A DNA stretch of 64,000 nucleotides, from contig NZ_CDCA01000037.1 of the NCBI RefSeq assembly GCF_000820185.1, forward strand, positions 36,652 to 100,651, written 5' to 3'. The notes under the pieces are model-generated. The model ran no database searches. It had not been told where the DNA came from and was given only the letters and a program-made list of their open reading frames with translations. The position numbers and the translations under genes were made by a program. Source of the DNA: Aeromonas tecta. Lineage in GTDB: Bacteria > Pseudomonadota > Gammaproteobacteria > Enterobacterales > Aeromonadaceae. The first letter of the stretch is position 1; each line of letters starts with the position of its first letter. Of this stretch, positions 9,116 to 18,039 are shown in pieces.

Positions 9116-9712
9116 ATGAGCAGCATTAGCCTCGTGGCCAAATCCAAGTTGCCGACCCCTTGGGGCACCTTCACGCTGGTAGGTTTTCAGGAGACTGGCA
9201 CAGGCAAGGATCACGCCGCGCTGGTGATGGGTGATATCACCACGGACGAGCCCGTGTTGGGGCGTATTCACTCCGAGTGTCTGACCGGGGATGCCCTGTT
9301 CAGCCTGCGCTGTGACTGCGGCTTCCAGCTGCAGGCCGCCATGCAGAACATCGCCAAGGCCGGCTGTGGCGTCTTGTTGTATGTCCGCCAGGAAGGGCGT
9401 GGCATCGGTCTGCTCAACAAGATCCGGGCCTATCACCTGCAGGATCAGGGCGCCGACACCGTCGAGGCCAACGTCGCCTTGGGCTTTGCCGCCGACATGC
9501 GCGATTACACCATCTGCGCCGATATGCTCAAAGCGCTGGAGGTCAAGAGCCTGCGTTTGATGACCAACAACCCGCGCAAACTCAAGGCCATGGAGAGCTT
9601 CGGCATTCCGGTGGCGGAGCGGGTTCCCTTGCAGGAGGGGCGCAATCCTCACAACGAGTTCTACCTCTCCACCAAGGCGAACAAGCTGGATCACCTGTTC
9701 AAGAAGACGTGA
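9116..9712 (+). CDS. ribA: GTP cyclohydrolase II
   Basis: The enzyme (198 aa) opens GTP to 2,5-diamino-6-ribosylamino-pyrimidinone phosphate, the first step of riboflavin synthesis. The zinc site is [18 protein letters not shown], and the GTP/catalytic segment is [16 protein letters not shown]. The C-terminus carries MTNNPRK and VPL, as in E. coli RibA. It is a stand-alone enzyme without a RibB domain. The ATG is preceded by AGGAG at a normal distance. No FMN riboswitch-like structure was recognised upstream. A terminator follows about 20 nt after the stop. Confidence 0.97.
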   Translation: MSSISLVAKSKLPTPWGTFTLVGFQETGTGKDHAALVMGDITTDEPVLGRIHSECLTGDALFSLRCDCGFQLQAAMQNIAKAGCGVLLYVRQEGRGIGLLNKIRAYHLQDQGADTVEANVALGFAADMRDYTICADMLKALEVKSLRLMTNNPRKLKAMESFGIPVAERVPLQEGRNPHNEFYLSTKANKLDHLFKKT

Positions 9713-9733
9713 GTCTTCTGTTTCGACCCTTGA

Positions 9734-9764
9734 AAAACGCCTCCCATCGGGAGGCGTTTTGTTT
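9734..9764 (+). terminator. ribA terminator
   Basis: A perfect 12-bp stem, AAAACGCCTCCC (9734-9745) and its complement 9749-9760, with a 3-nt loop and a T-rich 3' side. A-rich and T-rich flanks allow action in both directions against the convergent LysR gene. Confidence 0.9.
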
Positions 9765-9789
9765 TGCTGAAGTAGCATTTAACAATGCG

Positions 9790-10671
9790 CTATGCTGCCT
9801 TGATTGCCTGTGATAGCAGGAAATCCCTCAGCGCCCGGTTAGCCATGGAGAGCGGATCCCCCCGGCGCCAGGCCACGCAGAGATCGAGGAAGATGGGTGG
9901 CTCGAAGGGCACGCCGGTCAGCGCCGTCTCGTCGTCCAGCACCATGCGCAGGAAGGTGGTCACGGCGAACCCTTGGCGCACCACGGCCTTGAGCAAGGGG
10001 ATGAGGTTGCTCTCGAAGCCGATATTGGGATCGAGCCCCAGCCCCTGCGCCAGCGCCTCCATGTGCTCGCGGTGATAGAAACCGCGCCTGAACATGGCGA
10101 GCTCCTGGCTGAAAAATTGCGGCAATGTCACGGCGCTGGCCTGGCGCAGGGGATGCTCCTCCCCCACCACCATCAGCATCTCTTCGCGCAGCAACTGCGC
10201 CCCCTCAAGCCCTGGCGGCAGATCGCTGGTGATCAGGATGGCCAAGTCCAGGCTGCCATCCACCATGCGGCTGAGCAGCTCCCGGCTGCCCGCCTCCTCC
10301 ACCCGGATCTTGAGGCCGGGATAGCGATGCTTGAACGCCATCAGGATCGGGGGGAAGTAGTAAGAACCCATCATGTAGGGAATGCCGATGCGCACCTCCC
10401 CTCGCTCCAACCCTTTCAGCTCGGCCATCTCCGCCTCGGCCTGATGCATCTGCAGCAGCAGCCGCTCGGCATGGCGACAGAGCACCTCCCCCTCCGGGGT
10501 GAGCCGCACGTTGCGATCCTGGCGATCGAACAGGCGCAGATCGAGTTGGCTCTCCAACTTGGCGATGGCCATGCTGACCGCGGGCTGCGCCACGTGCAGC
10601 CCGTTGGCGGCCTTGGTAAAAGAGCCGGCGTCCCGTACCGCTAACAAATAACTGAGCTGTTTCAGGTCCAT
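9790..10671 (-). CDS. LysR family transcriptional regulator
   Basis: A DNA-binding activator/repressor (293 aa). The N-terminal winged HTH reads MDLKQLSYLLAVRDAGSFTKAA and AQPAVSMAIAKLESQL; residues 90-290 form the two-lobed effector domain. It diverges from an MFS exporter gene with a 117-bp intergenic region that contains two inverted repeats, the usual layout for a LysR protein controlling its neighbour. The pair resembles E. coli ynfL-ynfM. The ligand is unknown. Confidence 0.9.
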   Translation of the reverse strand: MDLKQLSYLLAVRDAGSFTKAANGLHVAQPAVSMAIAKLESQLDLRLFDRQDRNVRLTPEGEVLCRHAERLLLQMHQAEAEMAELKGLERGEVRIGIPYMMGSYYFPPILMAFKHRYPGLKIRVEEAGSRELLSRMVDGSLDLAILITSDLPPGLEGAQLLREEMLMVVGEEHPLRQASAVTLPQFFSQELAMFRRGFYHREHMEALAQGLGLDPNIGFESNLIPLLKAVVRQGFAVTTFLRMVLDDETALTGVPFEPPIFLDLCVAWRRGDPLSMANRALRDFLLSQAIKAA

Positions 10672-10682
10672 ATCAATTTCGT

Positions 10683-10717
10683 TTATCAGGCTGATAACAT
10701 AAATATATTATATTTAT
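10683..10717. promoter_or_regulatory. Two adjacent dyads, probable LysR operator
   Basis: Two adjacent inverted repeats lie in the divergent region: TTATCAG-g-CTGATAA (10683-10697) and ATAAATA-tatta-TATTTAT (10699-10717). The second has the T-N11-A form of LysR boxes. The block is strikingly AT-rich against its GC-rich surroundings and sits just upstream of the regulator start. Binding by the adjacent LysR protein is inferred. Confidence 0.6.
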
Positions 10718-10788
10718 ATCAAGCGGCGCACTAGTCTGCGGTTATATCGCAGATATCTCTGCAAAAAATGCTGTCAGGACAACCGCAT

Positions 10789-12000
10789 ATGATCGAAGTA
10801 GGCAGTCGCGAGTGGATACGCGCCACCCTGGCCCTGAGCCTGGGCTCCTTCCTGGTGTTTCTCAATCTCTATCAGACCCACCCCCTGTTGCCGCTGCTGG
10901 CAAAGGTGTTCTCCGTGAGCTCCTTGTCGGCCGGCTGGACCCTGGCGGGTTGTACCGCCGGACTCGCGGCCTCCTTGCTGATCTGCGCCCGGCTAGCGGA
11001 TCGCTTCGGACGGCGCCGGATCATGCTGTGGAGTCTGACCGGCGCCATCCTGCTCTCCTTGTGCATTCCGCTGGTGACCCAGTTTGATCAGCTGGTGACA
11101 CTGCGCATCCTGCAGGGGGTGCTGCTGGCGGGCTTGCCCGCCACCGCCATCGCCTACATGGGGGAAGAGTTCAGCAAACGCGCCCTGCTTTCCGCGGTCG
11201 GGGTCTATATCGCCGCCAACTCGCTCGGAGGCATCGCGGGACGGGTGGTCGGCGGCCTCTTGGCGGGCTGGTTCGGCGATTGGCAGCACACCTTCCTTGG
11301 CATCGGCCTCATCAGCCTGACCTTGCTGCCGCTGGTTGTCTGGCTGCTGCCGGCCCAGACCCGTTTCGTGGCCGTGGTGGCGGCCCCCGGCCAGCTGCGC
11401 CGCGCCATCGCCAGCCACCTCAGCAATCCGCTGCTGGTCGGCGCCTACCTCATCGGCGGCCTCAATTTTATGGTGTTCCTGAACCAGTACAGCTACCTCA
11501 CCTTCCTGCTGGCCGAGGCGCCGTTCTCCCTACCGACCCAGTGGTTGGGCATGCTGTTTCTGACCTACCTCACCGGTACCGTCGCCTCCTCCTTAAGCGG
11601 GCGCTGCGCCCAGCGCTGGGGGGCCCAACGGCTGCTGCTGGCCGGGATCTCGCTGATGGCCATCGGCAGTCTGGCGCTGCTGCAAGGATCCCTCGCCGCG
11701 ATCCTCACCGGCCTGCTCATCTCGAGTTTTGGTTTCTTCCTCGCTCACGCCTGTGCCAGCGCCTGGGTCGGCCAGCATGTGGAGCACAACCGGGCCTTGG
11801 CCTCATCGCTCTATCTGGTGGGGTACTATCTGGGGGCCAGTCTGGGGGGGCTCTATCTGCATCCCTTCTGGGAGCGCGGGGGGCTTGGGGGATTGGTGCT
11901 AGGCATCGAGCTGGTGCTCTGTGTCACCGCCGCCTTGAGTGTCTGGCTCGGCCAGCTGAAAGGGCGCACCACGATTCCCCTCTCCTGTCGTTCATCCTAG
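10789..12000 (+). CDS. MFS transporter, YnfM/arabinose-efflux-like
   Basis: An inner-membrane major facilitator protein (403 aa) with about twelve predicted hydrophobic helices. The loop 2-3 motif is present as ARLADRFGRRR, and LQGVLLAGLPATAIAYMGEEF matches the region of helices 4-5 in YnfM-like permeases. I chose ATG 10789 because AGGA lies about 9 nt upstream; ATG 10768 lacks a ribosome site. It diverges from a LysR regulator that probably controls it. The substrate is unknown; relatives are assigned to sugar or drug efflux on weak grounds. Confidence 0.85.
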   Translation: MIEVGSREWIRATLALSLGSFLVFLNLYQTHPLLPLLAKVFSVSSLSAGWTLAGCTAGLAASLLICARLADRFGRRRIMLWSLTGAILLSLCIPLVTQFDQLVTLRILQGVLLAGLPATAIAYMGEEFSKRALLSAVGVYIAANSLGGIAGRVVGGLLAGWFGDWQHTFLGIGLISLTLLPLVVWLLPAQTRFVAVVAAPGQLRRAIASHLSNPLLVGAYLIGGLNFMVFLNQYSYLTFLLAEAPFSLPTQWLGMLFLTYLTGTVASSLSGRCAQRWGAQRLLLAGISLMAIGSLALLQGSLAAILTGLLISSFGFFLAHACASAWVGQHVEHNRALASSLYLVGYYLGASLGGLYLHPFWERGGLGGLVLGIELVLCVTAALSVWLGQLKGRTTIPLSCRSS

Positions 12001-12030
12001 TGATGGGCCAGCAGCTAACAGCTTGATTTA

Positions 12031-12063
12031 CCGCAGGGGGATCCAGCATCTCTCCCCCTGCGG
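12031..12063. terminator. Stem-loop between MFS gene and yecM
   Basis: An 11-bp GC-rich stem, CCGCAGGGGGA (12031-12041) with TCCCCCTGCGG (12053-12063), and an 11-nt loop. No T-tract follows, so it may be a weak terminator or only a 3'-end stabilising structure between the two convergent genes. Confidence 0.5.
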
Positions 12064-12080
12064 CATTCGCTCATCTGGGT

Positions 12081-12626
12081 TCAGAGCCCGTCGTAATAAT
12101 CCACCGGGACCGGCACCACGGCGCCGGTTAGCAGCTCCTCGTCGATCACCTCGCTTAAGGGTCGCAGGTGGAATTTCACCTGACCCGAGGGCAGCATCAG
12201 CCCCACATCCGGGTTACGCCCATCCTCGATATTGCCGGTCTTGAACGCCACTGCCGGGTGCGCCGCCACCAGGGCGTGCAGAGAGGGCACCACCAGTTCG
12301 ATGTGCTCAAGCCCCGCCTGATGGCTGCGACCCGGTTTGGGGGCGGCCAGCTCGATGCAGGGCACGCTCGCCTCGCTGGCGCAGACCGGTTGATGCAGGC
12401 GGTAGGTGGCGATGGGGCGGCCCCCAATCATGCCCTCCACCAGCAAGACGCCGTGGCGCGCCAGCACCTCCTTCAATTCGAGGTATTCCGGCAAGGTGGC
12501 GGCGCGGTAACAGAGGTGATCCACCTGGGGCGAGTCACACTCCCCCAGCGAGGCACGCAATTCGGTCAGCAGTTGGCAAACAAATGGGGCCATGGGCCCC
12601 AGTGCGGTATCCAGTGGATGAGACAT
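12081..12626 (-). CDS. yecM: YecM family protein (VOC fold)
   Basis: A cytoplasmic protein (181 aa) of the YecM family, which has a vicinal-oxygen-chelate-like fold with possible metal-binding residues. Recognisable stretches are VDHLCYRAATLPEYLELK, GMIGGRPIATYRL and GLEHIELVVPS. The reaction is not known. The start at 12626 lies 2 nt after the stop of the upstream gene; an ATG three codons upstream (12635) would overlap that gene. It is co-transcribed with the membrane-anchored coiled-coil gene. Confidence 0.85.
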   Translation of the reverse strand: MSHPLDTALGPMAPFVCQLLTELRASLGECDSPQVDHLCYRAATLPEYLELKEVLARHGVLLVEGMIGGRPIATYRLHQPVCASEASVPCIELAAPKPGRSHQAGLEHIELVVPSLHALVAAHPAVAFKTGNIEDGRNPDVGLMLPSGQVKFHLRPLSEVIDEELLTGAVVPVPVDYYDGL

Positions 12627-12628
12627 GA

Positions 12629-13393
12629 TCACCATTTCTTCTTGGGTTGGAACAGGACGTCCAGCTCGTCCGCCTCTTTGTCTTTGATGCTTTGCAGCTC
12701 TTTCTCGCTGTGCTGCTGCAGATGCTCTTCCAGTTGGCGCATGCCCTGGCGCATGTCTTCTTCCCGCGCCAGCAGGTAGGCATCCTTGTCGGTAATATTG
12801 ACCAGCGCCCCCAACCCCTTGGTGTAGAGCTGACGGCAGGTACCGAACTGCCCCTGGATCTGGGCATCCATGGCCCGCTTGATCAGGTTGGCGATGTTGA
12901 TCTTGAGCTGCATCAGCTCGAGGCGACGATCCTCCTGGGCAAAGCCGTGGGGATCGATCTTGCCCTTGTTGTGCTCGACCCGCAGCACAGCGCGCATCTT
13001 CTTGGCCAGCTGCAACATCTGGATGGCCTGGCGGTCGGACTCCGGGGTCTTGAAGTGGCCCTCGTCCTGGCTGCTGTAGTTCTCCTGCACATTCTTGATC
13101 TGGGTCTGGACGTCGATAATGCGCTGCTTGATCTGATTGCTGGGCATCACTTGTGCTATGGCGCGATAGGCATCCAGGATCCTGTGCTGCAACAGCAGCA
13201 CCATATTCTTGGAAAAGGGCACCAGGTTGACGTTCAGCAGCACCTCTTCGGTCTCGTCCGCCACGGCCTTGTGACGGGCGATGGTCTGGCGCTTGTCGGC
13301 TTCCGCCTTCTGCTTATATTGCTGCACCACGTTATAGGCGATGACCAGAAACAGGAGTGCGCCGATTGACAGCAATATCAAGGTTAAAATCAT
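12629..13393 (-). CDS. Uncharacterised membrane-anchored helical protein
   Basis: The protein (254 aa) begins with one hydrophobic segment (residues 2-24, ILTLILLSIGALLFLVIAYN) and then is almost wholly helical and charged, with coiled-coil character in residues 25-60 and 195-250. The C-terminus is rich in Glu/Lys and ends in PKKKW. I recognise similar proteins in other gammaproteobacteria, sometimes labelled DNA repair protein, but I know of no proof. An upstream in-frame TTG (13417) is a less likely start than ATG 13393. It is followed directly by yecM, so the two probably form one transcript. Confidence 0.7.
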   Translation of the reverse strand: MILTLILLSIGALLFLVIAYNVVQQYKQKAEADKRQTIARHKAVADETEEVLLNVNLVPFSKNMVLLLQHRILDAYRAIAQVMPSNQIKQRIIDVQTQIKNVQENYSSQDEGHFKTPESDRQAIQMLQLAKKMRAVLRVEHNKGKIDPHGFAQEDRRLELMQLKINIANLIKRAMDAQIQGQFGTCRQLYTKGLGALVNITDKDAYLLAREEDMRQGMRQLEEHLQQHSEKELQSIKDKEADELDVLFQPKKKW

Positions 13394-13553
13394 AGGGTGT
13401 CCAAACTCCTGTCCCAATCCAATTGCGTGATCCTACAACAGCTTACCCGCATAAGGTAGCGCGCAGTGTGACCTGGCCCCACAACAACGCAAGCTCGTAT
13501 CACCACCGCCCGTGCAGATCACGCCGCCATAGGGGTATCGCCCCCGGCCCCCA

Positions 13554-14279
13554 TTACTTGAGGCAAAAACCCCTGGAATGCAGGAAGCCCAGCATGAAGG
13601 GGCGCGCCTCTTTGCCGAGGATGGCCTTGATCTGGGCGCTCCAGGTCTGTTGCTTGTTGTTGCCGCTGCGCGCCAGGTAGTAGTCGTGGATCTGGTTGTC
13701 ATATTGGGCCAGTAGCTCGCGGTCCAGGGTCTCTGGATAGCGGTTCTCATGGACCACCAAGCCCCTCGGCAGGCGCGGTTTCTGCTCGGGCTGCTGGGCG
13801 GGATGACCGAGGCACAGACCAAACAGCGGGATCACCAGATGGGGCAGCCCAACCGCCTCGCTCACCGCCGCCACGTTGTTGCGAATGCCGCCGATGTAAA
13901 CGCCGCCGAGCCCCAGGGACTGGGCCGCCAGCAAGGCATTCTGGGCCATCAAGGCGCCGTCGATGGCGCCAATCAGGAGTTGCTCCGCATAGCCGGTCTG
14001 AGCATCGGGCACTATCTGGCTGTGGCGCTGATAGTCGGCGCAAAACAGCAGGAACTCCGCCGCCTCGGCCACATAGGTCTGGTGGCCGGCGAGCTCGGCC
14101 AGGGTGGCGCGCAGCGCCTTGTCGGTGACCCGGATGATGCTGTTGGCCTGCAGGAAGCTGGAGCTGGAGGCAGACTGGGCGGCGCTCAGGATCTGATCGA
14201 GCTGCGCGGCCGTGATGGGATCCGCGGTGAATTGACGAATGGAGCGATGGGAAAGAATGAGATCGATGGTCGGGTTCAT
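13554..14279 (-). CDS. nfsA: Oxygen-insensitive NADPH nitroreductase NfsA
   Basis: An FMN flavoprotein (241 aa) that reduces nitroaromatics and quinones by two-electron steps. The N-terminal HRSIRQFTADPI is the FMN-binding Arg motif of the family. The middle contains SSSSFLQANSIIRV and GLGGVYIGGIRNN, and the C-terminal KPRLPRGLVVHENRY matches NfsA/Frp. Length is typical (E. coli NfsA 240 aa). It lies downstream of the abgT terminator and carries its own ribosome site (GGAGG) before the ATG. Confidence 0.93.
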   Translation of the reverse strand: MNPTIDLILSHRSIRQFTADPITAAQLDQILSAAQSASSSSFLQANSIIRVTDKALRATLAELAGHQTYVAEAAEFLLFCADYQRHSQIVPDAQTGYAEQLLIGAIDGALMAQNALLAAQSLGLGGVYIGGIRNNVAAVSEAVGLPHLVIPLFGLCLGHPAQQPEQKPRLPRGLVVHENRYPETLDRELLAQYDNQIHDYYLARSGNNKQQTWSAQIKAILGKEARPFMLGFLHSRGFCLK

Positions 14280-14311
14280 GATGCCTCCAGGATGAAGGCC
14301 TCACTTTACCC

Positions 14312-14340
14312 AAAAAAAGCGAGGGGCCCAAGGCCCCTCG
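14312..14340 (-). terminator. abgT terminator
   Basis: Stem CGAGGGGCC (14320-14328) and GGCCCCTCG (14332-14340) with a CAA loop. The seven A residues at 14312-14318 give a U-tract on the leftward transcript, just after the abgT stop. Confidence 0.88.
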
Positions 14341-14346
14341 TCGCCC

Positions 14347-15912
14347 TTAAGGGGAAGGATAGACATAGGGGGCTTGCAGCCCGAGGGGGAAGTCCATGCC
14401 CCAGTAGAGCAGCAGGAACAGGCTCCAGCTCACCAGGAAGGCCAGGGAGTACGGCAGCATCATGGAGACCAGAGTGCCGATGCCGGTGCTCTTCACATAC
14501 TGCTGGCAATAGACCACCACCAGCGGGAAGAACACCATCAGCGGGGTGATGATGTTGGAGGCGGAATCCCCCACCCGATAAGCGGCCTGGGTCAGCTCGG
14601 GGGAGATCCCCACCGCCATCAGCATGGGCACCAGGATCGGGCTTATCAGCGCCCACTTGGCAGAGGCCGAACCCACCACCAGGTTGACGCTGGCGGTCAG
14701 CAAGATGATCCCGACGATGGTCACCTCCCCCGGCAGCGCCAGGGCATGCAGCACCTCGGCGCCAGACAGCGCCAGCAGGGTGCCGAGGTTGGAGTCGCCG
14801 AACGCCTTGATGAAGAGGGCGCAGAAGAAGGCCATCACCATGTAGGAGCCCATCTTGTTCATGGTGGCCGACATGGCGTCAATCACGTCCTTGCCGCTCT
14901 TGAAGTTGCCCGCCACGAAGCCATAGACGATGCCAGGCAGGATGAACAGCAAGAAGATCAGCGGCACGATGGATTTCATCACCGGAGCGGCGAAGGTGGT
15001 CAGTGAACCGTCTTCCGCCCGCATCGGTGAGTCGCTCGGTGACAGGGCCAGCCCGAGCAGCACTATGGCCGCCAGCATGGCAAACCCGGCCCAGTTGAAG
15101 GCCCGGCTCTCCTGCGCGCTGTAGCGACCCATCTCGTCGGCGCTTTCCAGCTCCTCGTTGAGAGGAATGTGCTTGAGGCGCGGCTCCACCACCTTCTCGG
15201 TGACAAACCAGCCCACGCAGATGATCAGCAGGGAGGAGGCACCGGTGAAGAAGATGTTGCACAGGGTGTTGACCATGTAGTCGGGATCGAGCAGCTGAGC
15301 CGCCGACTGGGTAAAGCCCTGCAGCAAGGCATCACCGCCCGAGGGCAGGAAGTTGGCGGCAAAGCCACCGGAGACCCCGGCGAAGGCCGCGGCGATCCCG
15401 GCCAGCGGATGGCGCCCGGCGGCGTGGAAGATGATGCCGCCGATGGGGATGACCAGCACGTAGCCCGCATCCGCCGCCGTGTGGCTGACGATGGCCACCA
15501 GAATGAGCATGGGGGTAAGGAAACGCGCCGGGGTCACTTTCAGCAGCTTCTTGAGGCCGGTGTTGATGAAGCCGGACTGCTCGGCGACGCCCACCCCCAG
15601 CATGGCCACCAGCACGATGCCCAGGGGCGCAAAACTGGTGAAGGTAGTGACCATGCTGGCGAGGAACTCGGCAAGGCCGGCCCCGGTCAACAGGTTGTTG
15701 ACCACCACGGCCTCGCCGGTGCGGGGATTGACCAAGTCAAAGGCGAATTGGGAGAGGATCCAGGAGCCGACCCAGACGATCAGCAGGGCGTAGAGGAAGA
15801 GCATGGCGGGATCGGGCAGCTTGTTGCCCGCTTTCTCGACCCCGTTGAGGAAGCGGTTCAGCCAGCCCTTGGACGGGTTGACGGTGCGCTCGTTGGTAGT
15901 AGCCTGACTCAT
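14347..15912 (-). CDS. AbgT family transporter (p-aminobenzoyl-glutamate type)
   Basis: An inner-membrane transporter (521 aa) with many hydrophobic helices. Family hallmarks include GVGVAEQSGF, SHTAADAGYVLVIPIGG, and PSGGDALLQGFTQSAAQ in the first half, and the second-half GSASAKWALISPILVPM with DSASNIITPLMVFFPLV. AbgT proteins import p-aminobenzoyl-glutamate or export sulfonamides (MtrF/YdaH); which applies here is open. I chose ATG 15912 (MSQATTNERT) with GGAG 10 nt upstream; the frame's longer start is leader. No abgA/abgB hydrolase genes are adjacent. Confidence 0.92.
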   Translation of the reverse strand: MSQATTNERTVNPSKGWLNRFLNGVEKAGNKLPDPAMLFLYALLIVWVGSWILSQFAFDLVNPRTGEAVVVNNLLTGAGLAEFLASMVTTFTSFAPLGIVLVAMLGVGVAEQSGFINTGLKKLLKVTPARFLTPMLILVAIVSHTAADAGYVLVIPIGGIIFHAAGRHPLAGIAAAFAGVSGGFAANFLPSGGDALLQGFTQSAAQLLDPDYMVNTLCNIFFTGASSLLIICVGWFVTEKVVEPRLKHIPLNEELESADEMGRYSAQESRAFNWAGFAMLAAIVLLGLALSPSDSPMRAEDGSLTTFAAPVMKSIVPLIFLLFILPGIVYGFVAGNFKSGKDVIDAMSATMNKMGSYMVMAFFCALFIKAFGDSNLGTLLALSGAEVLHALALPGEVTIVGIILLTASVNLVVGSASAKWALISPILVPMLMAVGISPELTQAAYRVGDSASNIITPLMVFFPLVVVYCQQYVKSTGIGTLVSMMLPYSLAFLVSWSLFLLLYWGMDFPLGLQAPYVYPSP

Positions 15913-16014
15913 TATGGTGATACTCCATGACCAAGGAATGAGCGCGCATACTAGCGATAACGTCCAAGAAAACCCATGATACAAGACAAAAATTCGATTA
16001 ATTATGTTTAATTT

Positions 16015-16045
16015 GACATGTCGCGCTTCATAAACGGGACATGTC
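16015..16045. promoter_or_regulatory. Repeated palindrome upstream of abgT
   Basis: The 8-bp palindrome GACATGTC occurs at 16015-16022 and again at 16038-16045, each followed by GC, so a 10-bp direct repeat is present 23 bp apart (about two helical turns). It lies about 105-130 bp upstream of the AbgT transporter start and may be an operator. The binding protein is unknown. Confidence 0.4.
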
Positions 16046-16065
16046 GCACATTATTGACTGTGATC

Positions 16066-18039
16066 TCAGGCTGTTACCAAGGGGTAATGACCCATCTTGC
16101 AGTGGATCCCGAAACCCGCCGCCGTCACCTGCTCCGCCCTCATGGGTTTGCTGAACAGGAAGCCCTGGAACACGTGACAGCCCTGGGCACGTAGCGCCGC
16201 CAGCTCGTGTTCCTCCTCCACCCCCTCGGCCAGGATACCGAGCCCGAGACTGGTGGCCATCGCCACGGTGGCCCGGATCACCGGCAGGTTCAGACCGACC
16301 ACGAAGGAGCGATCCAGCTTGATGGTATCGATGGGCAGCCGGTTGAGGTAAGCGAGCGACGAGTAGCCGGTACCGAAGTCATCGATGGCAATCTTGATCC
16401 CCTGTTCACTCAGGGCGTCGAGGATCTCGATGCAGCCCTTCATGTCCAGCATCAGCACGGTTTCGGTCAGCTCCAGGGTCAGCAGACTGGCATCGACCCC
16501 AAACTCCTTGAGCTGCTGCGCCACCAGCTCCGGCAGCGCAGCGGAGAGCTGAAAACCGGACAGATTGACCGACACCGGCACCCGCAGTTGCCATTGGCGC
16601 TGCCACTCCCCCATCTGAGCCAAGGCGGTGGAGAGCACCCAGCCCCCTATCTCGCGGATCAGCCCCATGTCTTCGGCCAGCGGAATAAACTCCCCTGGCG
16701 AGACCTGACCCAGCACGGGGTTGTGCCAGCGCAGCAAGGCTTCGAAGCCGATCAGCTTGCCCTGTGCTACATCGATCTGAGGCTGGTAGCAGAGGCTCAA
16801 CTCCCCCCGCCCGATGGCCTTGGCCAAAAACTGTTTCAGGGTCAGCTTGCGGTGCAGGCTCTGCTGCATGCTGGGGGTGAATCGCTGCCAGCGCAGGCGC
16901 CCCATCTGCTTGGCCTGGTACATGGCCATGTCGGCGCGAGTGATCAGGTTGTCGCCATCATCGGCGTCGTCCGGATAGATGGCGATGCCGATGCTGCCGC
17001 CGATGGTCACCTCGGGCACGCCGCTCAGTTGCAGCGGCTTGCTCATCTGGGACAGCATGAGATCCGCCACCTCCTGGGCCCGCTCGCTGGATTGGCTGAG
17101 CGGCACCAGGGCGGTGAACTCGTCGCCCCCGAGGCGCGCCAGCTCCACATCCCGTGGGCAGATCTGCTTGAGCCGACCCGCCACCCGCTCCAGCAGGCGA
17201 TCCCCCGCCTTGTGGCCGTAGTTGTCATTGACCAGCTTGAAGTTGTCCAAGTCCATGAACACCAACGCAAAACGCCCCCCCAGGCCACAGTAGGCCTCAA
17301 GGGATTTCATCAGGCCATAGCGGTTGAGCAGGCCGGTGAGGGAATCGTGCCAGGCCAGGTGGCGGTGCTCCAGCTCTTCGAGCTTGCGATCCGTGATGTC
17401 GCGCATGGTGAGCAGGATCCGGGCCCCTTGCTGGATGTGGCGAAACTGGTATTGGAACCAGCGCATCCCCTTGAGGGTACGGCACTCCCCCTCGGTCACC
17501 ACCTCGTCGAGCTGGGACAGGCGTTGGTAGAACACTTCATCGCAACCGGAGAAGATCTGGGGCAGTGCGGTGATGGCCGTGCCAAAGCAGGTGTCAAAAT
17601 GGTGATTGCCGCTCTCGAGGTTCCCCTGGTTGTCAAACAGACAGGCCAGGGTGTCGCCGGTGGCGAGGGAGGACTCCTGATAGAGGGTATCGGCATCGAT
17701 CACCGCCTCGGTCATCATCATCAACCGGCCGGCGATTTCGACCCCGGAGAGGCGTAAATAGACCTGCTTCCTGACGCCTTTCGGAGAGATGGTCCACCAC
17801 TCGTTGTAGCTGCGGCCCTGTTGAAAATCGCCGAGATAACGCTGCAGTAGCAGATCGATGGCGGCGGCCATGTCGGCCGAGAAATCGCGGGATTGCAACT
17901 CGCCAAGGGAGCTTGCCTCCCACAGCACCAGTGCGGCACTGTTGGCCCAATAGATGTGATGATGCTGGATGTCATAGATCCAGATAGGCGTGTGCAGCAC
18001 GTCCATCGCATTCAGTAGTCGTTCGTCTAGCGTGTTCAT
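16066..18039 (-). CDS. PAS-GGDEF-EAL cyclic-di-GMP protein
   Basis: A 657-aa sensor enzyme that may both make and degrade cyclic di-GMP. Residues about 10-120 and 125-220 look like PAS folds. The GGDEF domain (DSLTGLLNR at 232-240, GGDEF at 304-308) keeps its active-site motif but lacks the upstream RxxD inhibitory site. The EAL domain has EAL at 433-435 with the later ETVLMLD, IDDFGTGYSSLAYL, KLDRSF and AEGVEEEHEL segments intact, so phosphodiesterase activity is likely. No transmembrane segment is seen. The start is uncertain: ATG 18039 fits the PAS domain but has no clear ribosome site, and GTG 18153 would add 38 residues. It diverges from a DUF2982 gene. Confidence 0.88.
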   Translation of the reverse strand: MNTLDERLLNAMDVLHTPIWIYDIQHHHIYWANSAALVLWEASSLGELQSRDFSADMAAAIDLLLQRYLGDFQQGRSYNEWWTISPKGVRKQVYLRLSGVEIAGRLMMMTEAVIDADTLYQESSLATGDTLACLFDNQGNLESGNHHFDTCFGTAITALPQIFSGCDEVFYQRLSQLDEVVTEGECRTLKGMRWFQYQFRHIQQGARILLTMRDITDRKLEELEHRHLAWHDSLTGLLNRYGLMKSLEAYCGLGGRFALVFMDLDNFKLVNDNYGHKAGDRLLERVAGRLKQICPRDVELARLGGDEFTALVPLSQSSERAQEVADLMLSQMSKPLQLSGVPEVTIGGSIGIAIYPDDADDGDNLITRADMAMYQAKQMGRLRWQRFTPSMQQSLHRKLTLKQFLAKAIGRGELSLCYQPQIDVAQGKLIGFEALLRWHNPVLGQVSPGEFIPLAEDMGLIREIGGWVLSTALAQMGEWQRQWQLRVPVSVNLSGFQLSAALPELVAQQLKEFGVDASLLTLELTETVLMLDMKGCIEILDALSEQGIKIAIDDFGTGYSSLAYLNRLPIDTIKLDRSFVVGLNLPVIRATVAMATSLGLGILAEGVEEEHELAALRAQGCHVFQGFLFSKPMRAEQVTAAGFGIHCKMGHYPLVTA

